From Symbiodinium natans (lineage: Eukaryota; Sar; Dinophyceae; Suessiales; Symbiodiniaceae), in contig CAJNDS010002348.1 of the NCBI GenBank assembly GCA_905221605.1, forward strand, positions 1 through 64,000: 64,000 bases of DNA, read 5' to 3'. The position numbers and the translations under genes are program-made. Positions 18,685 through 28,608 of the stretch are shown one piece after another. Each line of letters starts with the position of its first letter. The first letter of the stretch is position 1. Below the pieces are notes generated by a model. It was not told the origin of the DNA. It did not search any database and saw only the letters and a list, made by a program, of their open reading frames with translations.

Positions 18685-18940
18685 AAAACCCTAAACCGTA
18701 AACCCCTAAACCCCTAAACCCCTAGACCCCTAGACCCCTAGACCCCTAGACCCCTACACCCTAAGCACCCTATCATCCTTCTCCTCCTGGCCCTAAACCC
18801 TATACCCTAAACCCTAAACCCTAAACCCCCTATCAGGAGATTCTCTCCTTCTCCTCCTGGCCCTAAACCCTAAACCCTAAACCCTAAGTCCTAAGTCCTA
18901 AACCCTAACCCTAAACCCTAAACCCTAAACCCCCTATCAG
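18685..18940 (+). repeat. C arm with duplicated acceptor block
   Basis: CCCTAGA/CCCTAAA units, with a block repeated in tandem: CCTATCA followed by TTCTCCTCCTGGCCC at about 18770, again at 18832 as CTATCAGGAGATTCTCTCC, and finally at the real acceptor and exon start (18935-18966). The duplicated copies carry about 25 bp of exon. Confidence 0.75.
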
Positions 18941-19024
18941 GAGATTCTCTCCTTCTCCTCGTGGCTCTCGAGTCGCCGGAGGGCCCCTGCACCTTGGCTC
19001 GCAGGGAGGGCGAAAGGACGCAGG
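18941..19024 (+). CDS. Exon of WD-repeat-like gene
   Basis: Acceptor CCCCTATCAG; GA completes a Gly codon, then 27 codons (DSLLLLVALESPEGPCTLAR onward) and one base before GTTTTTGGGG. All other frames are also open here, but this one fits the incoming phase. Confidence 0.55.
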
Positions 19025-20062
19025 GTTTTTGGGGGGTTTAGGGGTTTAGTAGGGGTTTAGGGGTTTAAGTGTAGGGGTTCAGGGGTTTAGGGGTTTAGGG
19101 GTTTAGGGGTTTAGGGGTTTAGGGGTTTAGGGGTTTGGGGGTTTGGGGGTTTGGGGGTTGGGGGTTTGAGAGTTTAGGGGTTGGGGGTTTGAGAGTTTAG
19201 GGGTTTGGGGGTTGAGAGTTTAGGGGTCTAGGGTTTTGGGGGTTTGGGGTTTAGGATGTTTAGGTTTTTGGGGTTTAGGCTCTGGGGTTTAGGGGTTCGG
19301 GGTTTAGGGGTTTGGGGTTTAGGCTGTTGAGGGTCTAGGGTTTAGGATGTTTGGGGCTTGGGGTCTAGGATGTTAAGGGCTTAGGGTTTAGGATGTTTCG
19401 GCTTTGGGCATTGCATTTAGGGTTCAACCCTAAACCCTGAACCCTAAAGTACCCGTCTGAGAGTAAACTGCATGCGATATGCCACATAGCCTCAACACGA
19501 CCAACCTTTAAGCTCTAAAACCCTAAACTCGAAGCTCTAAAACCCTAAACCCAAATGCACCCTGAAGCCCTGAACTCGTAGACCCGGTTAAGCATTCAGA
19601 ACCCCTAAAGCCTGAGCCCCTCACCCCACCGAAGCCCTGGGATGCTTGTCAAGCAGAAGCTCTAAGAAGCCTATAAGCCTATAAGCCCTGAGCAAGGTTT
19701 TCAAGGTTTGCAGGGTTTGCAAGGTTTCCAGGGTTTAGGGTTTAGGGTCCAGAAAAACTCCACAAATGCCAATCCCCGAAAGCTCTCTTAGGATTCTCTT
19801 CAAACACTTTATATAGGGTTTGGGGATTAGGGCTTGGGGCGGGAATCCGTCTACTCTCCAAGCCCTGGATTCAGAAACTCCTAGCTCACCATGCGCCCAA
19901 AGCCCCGAACCTTAACTCCCGACTCCTGTCTCGTAAGCCCTCAACCCAAGAAGCCCTTTCCACTCCTCAAACCCTAAGCCCTAAACCCTAAACCCTAAAC
20001 CCTAAAACCCTAAAACCCTAAACCCTAAACCCTAAATCCTAAACCCCACTGCCGTGGCCCAG
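19025..20062. repeat. Long intron or gap with octamer G arm
   Basis: (TTTAGGGG)n and TTTGGGG-type words at 19025-19420, a mixed middle, C arm at 19970-20046. A short open island at 19450-19520 (YPSESKLHAICHIASTRPTF) might be a further exon. It does not join the flanking phases. Confidence 0.6.
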
Positions 20063-20134
20063 GGCGCTTCCGACATGTCGCCCTGGGGCAGTGAAGTCTG
20101 ACTTTGAGGGCCTGCGTAGTCGACACAAGCAAAG
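20063..20134 (+). CDS. Exon of WD-repeat-like gene
   Basis: Acceptor CGTGGCCCAG, one base, 23 codons, two bases, donor CAAAG|GTTTAGGG. Reads ALPTCRPGAVKSDFEGLRSR. The final AG plus the T opening the next exon gives a Ser codon, so the join at 20703 is in phase. Confidence 0.6.
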
Positions 20135-20702
20135 GTTTAGGGTTTAGGGTTTAGGGTTTAGGGATTAGGGATTAGGGATTTGGGCCTAGGGATTAGGGTT
20201 TGGGGTTTCGAGTTTAAGGTTTGAACCTTGACAAACTAAGGTTGAGAGTTTAGGGTTTAGGCTTCAGGGTTCGGGGTTTAGGGCTGCGTTCGCAAGGAGT
20301 GCGACATTGGCCTGTTTGGTCGCAGGACTGTGGGACCTGCACCACTCCGGTTGGCTCTGCAACATCATTTTATTCACACCTCCCACAAGACTAACCGATA
20401 CCAAAGGGTTTTTAGGTTCATCGGGCTTCTACGGATGATTAGGGTTTTCCGGTTTTATCTCAATTTGCGGGTTCATGAGGGTATAGAGAACGAAGGAAGG
20501 AAGCAAGCACACGCTAAGAACCAATGTTGTTGCCTGCTGCCCAGTGACCTCTTCCTGTAGCGTATAGGCGAAGTCCTAAACCTTATGCCCTAAACCCTAA
20601 ACCCTAAACCCTAAACCCTAAACCGCAAACCCTAAACCCTAAACCCTAAACCCTAAACCCTACACCCCGGTGGTGCGGGACACTCATCAGCATACCACCC
20701 AG

Positions 20703-20754
20703 TGATTCGGCCATTCGAAGCGAAGGAAAAACAGAAGTGCGGGCCTTGCCATGG
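20703..20754 (+). CDS. Exon of WD-repeat-like gene
   Basis: Acceptor ACCACCCAG; one base plus 17 codons (DSAIRSEGKTEVRALPW), donor ATGG|GTTTAGGG in phase 0. Last island that can be joined in phase in this gene; the 3' end of the gene is not identified. Confidence 0.6.
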
Positions 20755-21032
20755 GTTTAGGGTTTAGCCTGAGGTTTTGGCAGGTTTAGGATTTAGGGTT
20801 TAGGGTTTAGGGTTTAGGGTTTCAAGTTTCAAGTTTCTGGGCTTTCTAAGCCATCTAAAACCCTCCAAAACCCTCCAAAACCTTTTAAAACCAGCTGAAA
20901 CCCGATATAACCCGCTAAAACCCTTGAACGCCTTCTAAAACCCTCCAAAACCCCTTTTAAAACCACCTAAAACCCTTTCAAACCCTCTGAAACCCCCGAA
21001 AACCCGTTAAAGCCCTCTAAAACCCTTTCGGT
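20755..21032. repeat. TTTAGGG array and AACCCTCCAAAA-type repeat
   Basis: TTTAGGG words to 20822, then a degenerate tract of AAAACCCTCYAAAACC units (20855-21025). No gene. Confidence 0.7.
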
Positions 21033-21290
21033 CCCGGGGGGTTTGTGAAGACCAAAATGATCAGAAATCATTCAAATTGGCCATTCGGGTGGTTTTCCAA
21101 GCTCGGGGTTCAAATTGGGTTTGAAAATCTGAGGCCGGGCGGAGTTTGGGGCAACAAACAAACTCAAATCGAGTTTGAAAAAGTCTTTGAGCTTAGGAAT
21201 GGTTCCTGGAGGGGGCGGGGGCTTTGAGGGGGGGATTGACACGCCAAATTGACTGGGACGCCAACTGCGCTGGCGAATCCTAAAAACCCG
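21033..21290. repeat. Direct repeat A (left flank of array-poor island)
   Basis: About 255 bp related to 24449-24640: shared words include CCAAATTG/CAAATTGG, AAATCGAGTTT, AGGAATGGTTCCTGG and CAGCTGCG/CAACTGCGCTGG. Diverged, same orientation, 3.2 kb apart. Confidence 0.6.
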
Positions 21291-21374
21291 ACACCCTAAA
21301 CCCAAATCCTAAACCTTAAGCCCAAATCCTAAAAAACCCTAAACCCAAACTCACGTCCTAAACCCTAAACCCAA

Positions 21375-21965
21375 ATCTTAAACCCCAAATAAATTTTCAG
21401 AGATCTTTAAACCTTCAAAAATTGAATTCTGGAAATTCTGAATAGATGGCCAAGCATTCCCAGACTTCAAAATTGAATTCCGGAAACTTTGATCTAAAGA
21501 TTCCCAGGCCTTCGAAACGTGAGTCCTGGAGGTTGTAATCAAATATTCAGACATCCTCAAACCTTCAACATTTGATTTCTGGACATTTTCAACAGATATC
21601 TAAGGATTCCAAGGTCTTTATAATTTGAATTCTGGAGGCTGTGACCAGATACCCAATTCCCAGAACCCTAAAGGTTTTGATCAAATATTCAGAAATCTTC
21701 AAACCTTCAAAAATTGAAATCTGAAACTTTCAAATAGATATCCAAGGATTCCCAGATCTTTACATTTTGAATTCTGAATCCTGCAGATTTGATCAAATAT
21801 TCAGAAATCTTCAAACCTTCATAATTGAATTCTGGAAATTATAAATAGATACCCAAGTATTTCCAGAGATTTAAAATTTGAATTCCAAAGACTTTGATCA
21901 GATATCTAAAGATTCCCAGGCCTTCGAAATGCGAGACTTGGAGATTTTGATTAAATATTCAGAGA
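21375..21965. repeat. AT-rich satellite (~70/140-bp periodicity)
   Basis: Repeats of AAATATTCAGAAATCTTCAA followed by TTGAATTCTGGA and GATAYCCAAGGATTCCCAG. Unit spacing runs from about 115 to 150 bp with half-unit similarity. Composition is much more AT-rich than the rest of the window. Confidence 0.8.
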
Positions 21966-22610
21966 TTCATATGTGCAGGCGAGGAACTCGCGGCAATGCT
22001 GGAAGCTATTTTGGAGTCCTGCCGACGCACACACAGGCTGCGTTGAACAAGGTGCTCCATGCTTATCAGGAGCGCCGGACGTAGGGCCCCAGTCCCATAC
22101 TGTCTAGAGTGTGGCAGACGTGTGCGGCAAGACATACATCTTCCAAGGGGGGTGCAGCCCACACGTGTCATCAGATTGAAACTACAACTGTGCTAGAATC
22201 GGCGCCGTGTCGATGCTGCAGGAAGATTGGCACAGTGAGGCAAACCGTCTACCCCGTGTGCCGACAGTGAACGTGGAGTTCAGCATCGCAGAAGAAGCTT
22301 CTTGGTCGCTGATTGTAGCCGCCCTTCGAGCATGGATGGTCTGTGATCTGTGTCAAGGGGGAAGCTGAAACTTCTATGGAACGCCTTTTGGAGCGAGGTT
22401 GTGGCCTCATGAAATCATTTTGGCTTTGGGCCTGGCCCGCTTATCAGTTTTGTACTGCTGTCGCCCTCAAGCTTGAGGCGCAGACGCCGTGCCACACAGC
22501 CTTCGCAATGGCACGCGGGAGTCGGTGGAAGCCTGCCTGAGCAAGCTGGCCTTCACGCAGCGTGCCTGGCGCACGAAGCCGAAGCTGCAGTGGCCGTGCT
22601 CTTAGAGTCT
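21966..22610 (+). pseudogene. Decayed coding fragments, unknown gene
   Basis: Starts with a possible acceptor (CATATGTGCAG). Several protein-like stretches lie in different frames: FGVLPTHTQAALNKVLHAYQ to a TAG at 22082; LPRVPTVNVEFSIAEEASWS at about 22250-22320; ESVEACLSKLAFTQRAWRTK to a TAG at about 22602. Stops and frame changes separate them, and the - strand is also partly open. Read as a decayed gene or retrocopy; no family can be named. Confidence 0.4.
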
Positions 22611-23005
22611 TAGAGCTTGGAAAGGTATATATATATATATGCATGTAGTATTTTCAGCACACAGAGTTATATAAAACGAATTAGATTCTTAAACTTATGT
22701 TTGCGAACTGAAATAACTTATGACCTATCATCACTGTACTCGAATAGCAAGTATGTTGATTCGTTTTCTTTACTTCTATTTCTTGATTGCAAGCTTGCAG
22801 CAGGTGCAGAACGCAGGTGATGTGCTCAGTTCTACATGAGTTCTGTTTCGAATTGCGTTTGTGTAATTCTTTTGTGAAGGCGTCGCCGTGGGAGGTGGGA
22901 ATGCTGCAGTGGCGGAGGAGGAGGAGGAGGCCGGGGCTTTTTTTTTTTTGGGGGGGGGGGTTTCGAGTCCGCGTTTGCCGTCGTTGCGGTCACACGTGAC
23001 GCTGA
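22611..23005. other. Array-poor spacer with (TA)n and T-to-G run
   Basis: (TA)n at 22626-22640, AT-richer unique sequence to 22870, a GGAGGA-rich patch at 22905-22935 and a T10G10 transition at 22938-22960. Short open frames only. Confidence 0.55.
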
Positions 23006-23257
23006 TTGTTCTGGGAGGAGTTGCCGCCTTTGCCATTCATATTGGCCGGTGCACAGCGCTCAGCGCATGTTTGGACGGTCATTGAGGACACGGAGGGCGA
23101 CACATGGTGGCACCTGCCTTAGAGTTTCAAAGTCTCAAACACTGACTTGACAGTGTTGCTGTACTGTAGCCTCCAGGTAGTGGATGTTGAGATTCGTTGG
23201 CTCGGCGTTTGCTTCAACGCCAATCGTTGCCCGCGCTCGTGCCTAGACAAGTACTGA
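23006..23257 (+). pseudogene. 84-codon frame with one in-frame TAG
   Basis: From 23006 the frame reads protein-like sequence (AQRSAHVWTVIEDTEGDTWW), meets a TAG at 23120-23122, then continues in the same frame (SFKVSNTDLTVLLYCSLQVV ... CFNANRCPRSCLDKY) to TGA at 23255. Good composition on both sides of one stop suggests a gene broken by a point mutation, or a reassigned or misread codon. No family recognised. Confidence 0.5.
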
Positions 23258-23258
23258 A

Positions 23259-23534
23259 GTGTTGCGTACGCCTCAAGCCGTTTTGTCATTTGGACCACGT
23301 TGCCCCGGAGATTTGGGGACGAGGTGCCGAGATGATATTTCGTTTAAGATGCATGGAGAACATGCACACGTCCTCGGTCTCCAGGTGGTCCTGGTGGAGA
23401 CGGACAACGTGAGCCTTTGCCACCTTGGCAACTGGGCCGTCTCACCGCCGACGCCAATTGGCCATACGTGCCTTTGGCGGAGCCCCAGAGACCGGTCACA
23501 CCGGCGCCGGCGCTGGGCGCTTGTCTCACCGTAG
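23259..23534 (+). pseudogene. Coding-like fragment next to GTA array
   Basis: Open for 91 codons to a TAG at 23532. The middle, HGEHAHVLGLQVVLVETDNV, looks coding. It begins 2 bp after the 84-codon frame ends, in a different frame, so both may be parts of one decayed gene. The tail is basic (RDRSHRRRRW). Confidence 0.4.
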
Positions 23535-23544
23535 TCGTGGTGTA

Positions 23545-24027
<483 letters not shown>

Positions 24028-24448
24028 CGACTAATAACATCCTCTCACAAACCTCCCCATTTTGAAGGGCCGGGAGTGCCTTTTCTCAATCTCGAACAGG
24101 ACAATGTTCCGTTCGTTGTTGCATTTTCTTTTGCATGTGCACGTAAAAAATATTCTATACCAGGTTTCCAGACCTATGGTGTTTGAGCTGTAATTCTTTG
24201 TTCGTGGGAGAAGAGGGTGAGTTCGTGTGTGTAGCAGTTTGTTTGCGATGGTTGTTCGTTGTTCTTCTGTCTGGAAACCTTTTGTTGGGGGGGTGCCCCT
24301 TAAAACATCTGACCCCTCGGTCTTGTTGCAAACTAGTTTACGTCGTTGCGTAAAGGCGAAGACTAAATTGAATCTGTAGCTGGCGTTTGTTGTGTTGTTC
24401 TCTCCGGAGTTGCCAAGGGGCGCTTTGCAAGCACGTTTGTTTACCGCG
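24028..24448. other. Array-free flank, possible UTR
   Basis: T/G-rich unique sequence with no TTTAGGG words. A 185-codon open frame runs on the - strand over 24031-24588, but it crosses direct repeat B and has unremarkable composition, so it is not called. Confidence 0.4.
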
Positions 24449-24640
24449 GGCCCGGGAGGTCTGGAAAGGTCAAAAATGGTCCAAATTGCCCATTGGGCAG
24501 GTTGGGGACCGTGTGGGACAGGAAAACCCCAAATCGAGTTTAGAAAAATAGAGGAATGGTTCCTGGGGGTGGGGGGAGGGGCTCCCACGCCTGCAGCGAA
24601 TTGGCTGGGGGGCCAGCTGCGTTGGGGAACCCTAATCCCT
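24449..24640. repeat. Direct repeat B (right flank of array-poor island)
   Basis: Diverged copy of 21033-21290 in the same orientation, ending at GGGGAACCCTAATCCC where the telomere-like arrays resume. Confidence 0.6.
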
Positions 24641-24832
24641 ATAAACCCTACCCTAAACCCTAAACCCTAAACCCTAAACCCTCAAGCCTGAACCCTGAAC
24701 CCTGAACCCTAAACCCTAAACCCTAAACCCTAAACCCTAACCCTAAACCCTAAACCCTAAACCCTAAACCCTAAACCCTAAACCCTAAACCCTAAACCCT
24801 AAACCCTAAACCCTAAACCCTAAACCCTAAAC
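24641..24832 (+). repeat. (CCCTAAA)n array
   Basis: About 25 units, with CCCTGAA variants at the start; C arm before the exon at 24857. Confidence 0.95.
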
Positions 24833-24856
24833 CTCACCCTGCCCTTCGCAACGCAG

Positions 24857-24917
24857 AGTTCTCGGCAAGGCGCTACGGCAGCGCGTGCGCGCTCTCGAGA
24901 AGGACGTGCGACTTCGG
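24857..24917 (+). CDS. Coiled-coil exon, model example of C-island-G
   Basis: Acceptor TCGCAACGCAG, one base, 20 codons (VLGKALRQRVRALEKDVRLR), donor TCGG|GTGGGTTTAGGG. The heptad-like Leu/Arg/Glu pattern indicates a coiled coil. The C-array ends about 25 bp before it and the G-array starts 4 bp after it. Confidence 0.65.
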
Positions 24918-25062
24918 GTGGGTTTAGGGTTTAGGGTTTAGGGTTTAGGGTTTAGGGTTTAGGGTTTAGGGTCTAGGGTTACAGTAGGGTTTAGGGTTTA
25001 GGGTTTAGGGTTTAGGGTTTAGGGTTTAGGGTTTAGGGTTTAGGGTTTAGGGTTTGGGTTCT
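24918..25062 (+). repeat. (TTTAGGG)n array
   Basis: About 19 units with one short interruption (TTACAG, about 24970); G arm after the exon ending at 24917. Confidence 0.95.
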
Positions 25063-25217
25063 CGGTGTTTCCGATCATATTGGATGCTCAAGTAGTAGGA
25101 ACCCCCGCTTAGCATCCCAACTACGTACCCTAAACCTGAACCCTAAACCCTATAAGCCTGTGTTCGGAAGCGCCCTTTTGGGCTTTGGGAACCCTCTGAG
25201 GCCCCATGTCGCCCCAG

Positions 25218-25262
25218 ATGTCTGAAGTTCTGTATCCGGGCTCCGAGTCCGAGAGGCTTCAG
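25218..25262 (+). CDS. Short putative exon
   Basis: Acceptor TCGCCCCAG, 15 codons in phase 0 (MSEVLYPGSESERLQ), donor CAG|GTTCAG. Could also be a first exon because it starts with ATG. Acidic and Ser-rich. Confidence 0.4.
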
Positions 25263-25498
25263 GTTCAGGGATCAGGATTTAGGGTGGGGTTTCCGGTCAT
25301 TAAGGCTTTATGTACAGCTCACGAAGGCCTGTCAAGGACCCCTGCAGGTGTCTCGGCTGACCGGGAGTTAAGGGCCGAGCTGCTGCTGTTTGGGTTATTT
25401 GGGTTATTCCAGATGCCCTATATAAACCCTAAACCTAAACCCTACACCCGAAACCCTACGAAACCCTGAACCCTACACTCCAGGAAAACGATGATCTG

Positions 25499-25569
25499 CG
25501 AGCAGACCGGTCGATGCGGGCTGGCTCCTCAGTCACCTGAGGAAAAAGAGGCTTCAGTCAACCCTACCG
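25499..25569 (+). CDS. Putative exon
   Basis: After GCGAGCAG the frame reads TGRCGLAPQSPEEKEASVNP and stays open up to a poly-G tract at 25570. Phase 0 start agrees with the exon ending at 25262. The donor is hidden in the G run. Confidence 0.35.
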
Positions 25570-25706
25570 CGGGGGGGGGGGGGCGGGGCTTAGGGTTCAG
25601 GGTTTCGGGCGGGACTAAAGCTACAACATTATTGGAACCCCTCAAGGGCTCAAGTATACACTATATAGGTACACGGACGCTTAGGGTTCAGCCACTCCAC
25701 ACCAAG

Positions 25707-25749
25707 AGTGGTGTGCTTCGATATGCTCAGTTGGAGAATCGCAGAACCG
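25707..25749 (+). CDS. Putative exon
   Basis: Acceptor CACACCAAG, 14 codons (SGVLRYAQLENRRT) plus one base, donor ACCG|GTAAACC. The intron that follows begins directly with CCCTAAA units rather than a G arm. A PAL-1 half copy (25613-25690) lies just upstream. Confidence 0.5.
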
Positions 25750-25751
25750 GT

Positions 25752-25850
25752 AAACCCTAAACCCTAAACCCTAAACCCTAAACCCTAAACCCTAAACCCT
25801 AAACCCTAAACCCTAAACCCTAAACCCTAAACCCTAAACCCTAAACCCCA
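25752..25850 (+). repeat. (CCCTAAA)n array
   Basis: About 14 pure units filling most of the intron between 25749 and 25884. Confidence 0.95.
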
Positions 25851-25883
25851 ACACCTCGTGGGCGGGGTTTTGCTTACTCGCAG

Positions 25884-25955
25884 ACCACCACATCCCCCAT
25901 GAGGAAACACTGGTACGAGCAGGTGCTGGCCTCCACCCTCTTTCAGACCCAGAGG
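25884..25955 (+). CDS. Putative exon, two readable frames
   Basis: Acceptor TTACTCGCAG, donor CAGAGG|GTTTAGGG. Phase 0 reads TTTSPMRKHWYEQVLASTLF; the phase implied by 25749 reads HHIPHEETLVRAGAGLHPLS. Both are protein-like, so the island is well supported as an exon but its frame is not settled. Confidence 0.55.
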
Positions 25956-26078
25956 GTTTAGGGTTTAGGGTTTAGGGCTTAGGGCTTGGGGTTTAGGGCT
26001 TCGGGTTTAGGGTTTAGGGTTTAGGGCTTGGGGTTTAGGGTTTAGGGTTTAGGGTTTAGGGTTTAGGGTTTAGGGTGT
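25956..26078 (+). repeat. (TTTAGGG)n array
   Basis: G arm with TTTGGGG and CTTAGGG variants. Confidence 0.9.
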
Positions 26079-26316
26079 AGCTTACCTCAAGGCGCAAGGC
26101 CTTCTGCAGGGGGCGTGCGAAACCAAGGTCCTCCTAAGCCCAAAGGTCGATGGCCAAGGGTGCAGCAGCTTCCTCTCAAGCCCGCAACCCTAAACCCTAA
26201 ACCCCTTTTTTTGCCCTAAACCCTAGGCCCTAAGCCCTCAACCCTAGGCCCGAAACCCTAAACCTAAACCCTAAACCCCACATCATCCGATCCCAAAGCC
26301 CCGGCAGGAGTTGGCT

Positions 26317-26346
26317 GAGAAGGATGTGGCGAACCAGGCAAGATTT
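26317..26346 (+). CDS. 30-bp micro-exon with GC donor
   Basis: Between CCCCGGCAG and CAG|GCAAGA. Ten codons, ELAEKDVANQ, in phase 0. GCAAGA after CAG is the usual form of a GC donor. Small and therefore uncertain. Confidence 0.35.
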
Positions 26347-27049
26347 CCCCCAAACTCTAAGCCCCAAAACCCGAAACCCCAAACCCCAAACCCCAAACCC
26401 TAAACCCTAAGCTAGTAGTGGGTTCCGAAGTTGGGACTCAAGAGCTCGTTTAGGGTTTAGGGTTGGATTCCGCGTTAGTCAGGCCTCGAGGAGTTTCGCT
26501 CTACGAGCTTGGGGTTAAGAGCTTATAGGACTCTAAGATGTCAGGGTTTAGGGTTTGTAGGGTTTAAGGTTTAGGGTTTATAGGGTCTAGGGTTTTAGGT
26601 TTGGCTTAGAGGCTTAAACATATTTAGGTCTACTTGACGGTTCATGGGCGGCTGTCACAGGGGCTATATGCACTGAAACTAGGGCCGGCCCAATCGGAAT
26701 CACCTCTAGGGTTTAGGGTTTAGGGTTTAGGGTTTAGTGTTTAGGGTGTATAGGACCAATGGGGGATAGGTTGGGTTAGCAGAACCCGCCTCGAACCCCT
26801 CAACCCTCCCAGATTTGTTTAAGGCACCCAACCCTAAACCCGACACCCGGGACCCCAAGCCCTAAACCCAGGATACTTGCCCAAGCTAGTCTAAGATAAC
26901 CCTGAGCCGTCCTGCTCTGAGTCTGAACCCGGAACTTCGGAAGATAAAACCCTAAACCCTGAACCTTAAACCCTAGACCCTAAGAAGTCCACGCACCGAA
27001 TTCGGGGGGAAAAAAACGAACCTCATTTGTATACCGTTGTGCTGCAAAG

Positions 27050-27276
27050 CCCAAGTGTACCACACCCTGCACTCACCGCCAACGTGGGGGCAAAAGGCCC
27101 AAGGATCTCAGCAATCCAGTGTTCTCGGAAGACTTGCATGGGAAGAAGAGGCTGTAGCTCCAAAATTACGAAAGAAAGCCATAGACCGCCAACCCTCGCT
27201 GCCTGCATGGTATTCCCCAAGTCCTCGCACAGAGCCCAGTGACCCCTTGCCTCAATCCCTAAACCCTAAACCCTGA
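27050..27276 (+). CDS. Putative exon, proline-rich unknown protein
   Basis: After GTGCTGCAAAG the frame is open for about 75 codons. It includes LAWEEEAVAPKLRKKAIDRQ and PAWYSPSPRTEPSDPLPQS. It ends by running into CCCTAAA at 27270. Other + and - frames are also partly open. No domain recognised. Confidence 0.5.
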
Positions 27277-27367
27277 TTCCGAAACCCCAAGTTCTCCAAG
27301 GAAGCTGCTGATGCTTCCTAAAAAGTGAAACCCTAAACCCGAAACCCTCAACCCGACGAGCCACAAG

Positions 27368-27489
27368 ATCTACTCCCCAAAACGTGGTGTCTGGCTCCCT
27401 GGCCTGTTCCTGAAGGTCAGCCAACTTGTTCAGCAGCTGGGCATCGTGCCCACGACAGGCATTGGGCTTGGCATTGTGGGCTGTATAGG
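27368..27489 (+). CDS. Putative exon, hydrophobic C-terminal part
   Basis: Acceptor GAGCCACAAG, 40 codons plus GG, donor ATAGG|GTTCAAGG. Begins IYSPKRGVWLPGLFLKVSQL and ends in a Gly/Ile-rich stretch (TTGIGLGIVGCI) that could enter a membrane. C-rich on the left and G-rich on the right, as for other exons. Confidence 0.6.
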
Positions 27490-27639
27490 GTTCAAGGATT
27501 GGGGTTCAGGGTTTAGGGTTTAGGGTTTGTGTTTTAGGGTTTAGGGTTTGGGGTTCAGGGTTGAGGGTCCCCGAAGTAGCTACAATATTTTGGTGGCTTA
27601 GACTGCTGTTATAGAACCTGCTCGTTCGTAGAGTGTTGG

Positions 27640-27848
27640 GTTAGAGTCGTGGAAGTGTAACAACAAAACCCTGGTTTCCAGCGTAGCAACGGGCTGGTGA
27701 CATCATCCTCACGTGATTCTTTGGACAAAATATCATAATAATCATAATAATAATGATAATAGTAATAGAAATAATCATAATCATAATAACAATAGTAAGA
27801 TTAATAATAATAATATTTATAATATTACTACTACTGGTACTGCTACTG

Positions 27849-27890
<42 letters not shown>

Positions 27891-28010
27891 ATAATAATAA
27901 TAATAATAAAATATGAAGAAAAGGAATAGTGGTCCCTCTCACTCACGTCTAGTAAGTAAGACAGCGTGGCCTGAGAGCACGCCCTGGGCGACTGGCACCA
28001 GCCCATGTAT
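27640..28010. repeat. ATA/ACT-type microsatellites
   Basis: (ATA)n-like sequence at 27730-27825, (CTA)n at 27826-27890 and (ATA)n to 27910. The - strand poly-Ser and Ile frames are products of the repeat. Confidence 0.9.
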
Positions 28011-28045
28011 GGTTTAGGGTTTGGGGTTTAGGGTTCAGGTTTTAG

Positions 28046-28274
28046 GGCGACGAAACTGGCGGCGACAGCGGTGCCTGCGCGGAGGATGTGTTCTTCATTT
28101 GTTCGCTCCATGTCAGAGAAGCGAGCCAAAGGCCATGCGGGCCAGCGGCGTCGTCGTTGGGTCCTCCCACGACAACTCCCGCGAGCAGCGTCGCGAGAAG
28201 GTCGGAAGCCCTTGGCGGTGAAGCTCTCTGCTGCGCAGTATCAGATCCAGAGTCTGGAGGTCGGGCACATGTGA
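28046..28274 (+). CDS. Putative terminal exon, very basic protein
   Basis: From GTTTTAG the frame is open for 75 codons to TGA at 28272. It reads MCSSFVRSMSEKRAKGHAGQ then RRRR and ends KLSAAQYQIQSLEVGHM. Highly basic middle, possibly nucleic-acid binding or nuclear. Two shorter overlapping frames exist. The right flank is CCCTAAA. Confidence 0.45.
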
Positions 28275-28491
28275 AAGAACCTTAAACCCTAAACCCTAAA
28301 CCCTAAGCCCTAAACCCATAGTTAAGAAGTTCATGGGCTTAGGGTTCGCTGTCTATTGATGCGAAGAACCAGGGGCACCTTGATCCTTTGGGTTCAGGGT
28401 TCAGGGTTCAGGGTTCAGGGTTCAGGGTTCAGGGTTTAGTGGACCAGCTGTAGACTAGATTAGATACAATCCCAGCAGGTATCCCCGACAG

Positions 28492-28608
28492 CAGAAGAAC
28501 GCGCAAAGGCAAGTTTGGGACAAGCTAGAGCCTAGAAAATCAAAAACGAAAAAGCGCCCCAAACGTGGTCTCATCCCTGCCCGAACAGTTCTGCAAAGGG
28601 GCTCTGTC
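28492..28608 (+). CDS. Putative exon, Lys/Arg-rich
   Basis: Acceptor CCCGACAG, 39 codons in phase 0, donor TCTGTC|GTAAGG. Reads QKNAQRQVWDKLEPRKSKTK then KRPKRGLIPARTVLQRGSV. The KSKTKKRPKR cluster looks like a nuclear localisation signal. The upstream open frame is continuous to about 28463. Confidence 0.6.

Noticed and set aside
20405-20470. Arg-every-third-residue peptide (RVFRFIGLLRMIRVFRFYLN) like an S4 voltage sensor
   Set aside because: The DNA is degenerate TTTAGGG/TTTTAGG repeat, which gives such peptides by itself; no exon signals or channel context around it.
22118-22150. CGKTYIFQGG, similar to a kinesin P-loop
   Set aside because: Short, in a frame closed by stops on both sides, and the expected flanking motor motifs are absent.
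24031-24588. 185-codon - strand frame
   Set aside because: Crosses the end of a direct repeat and has no recognisable domain or splice context; could be chance. Kept only as a note.
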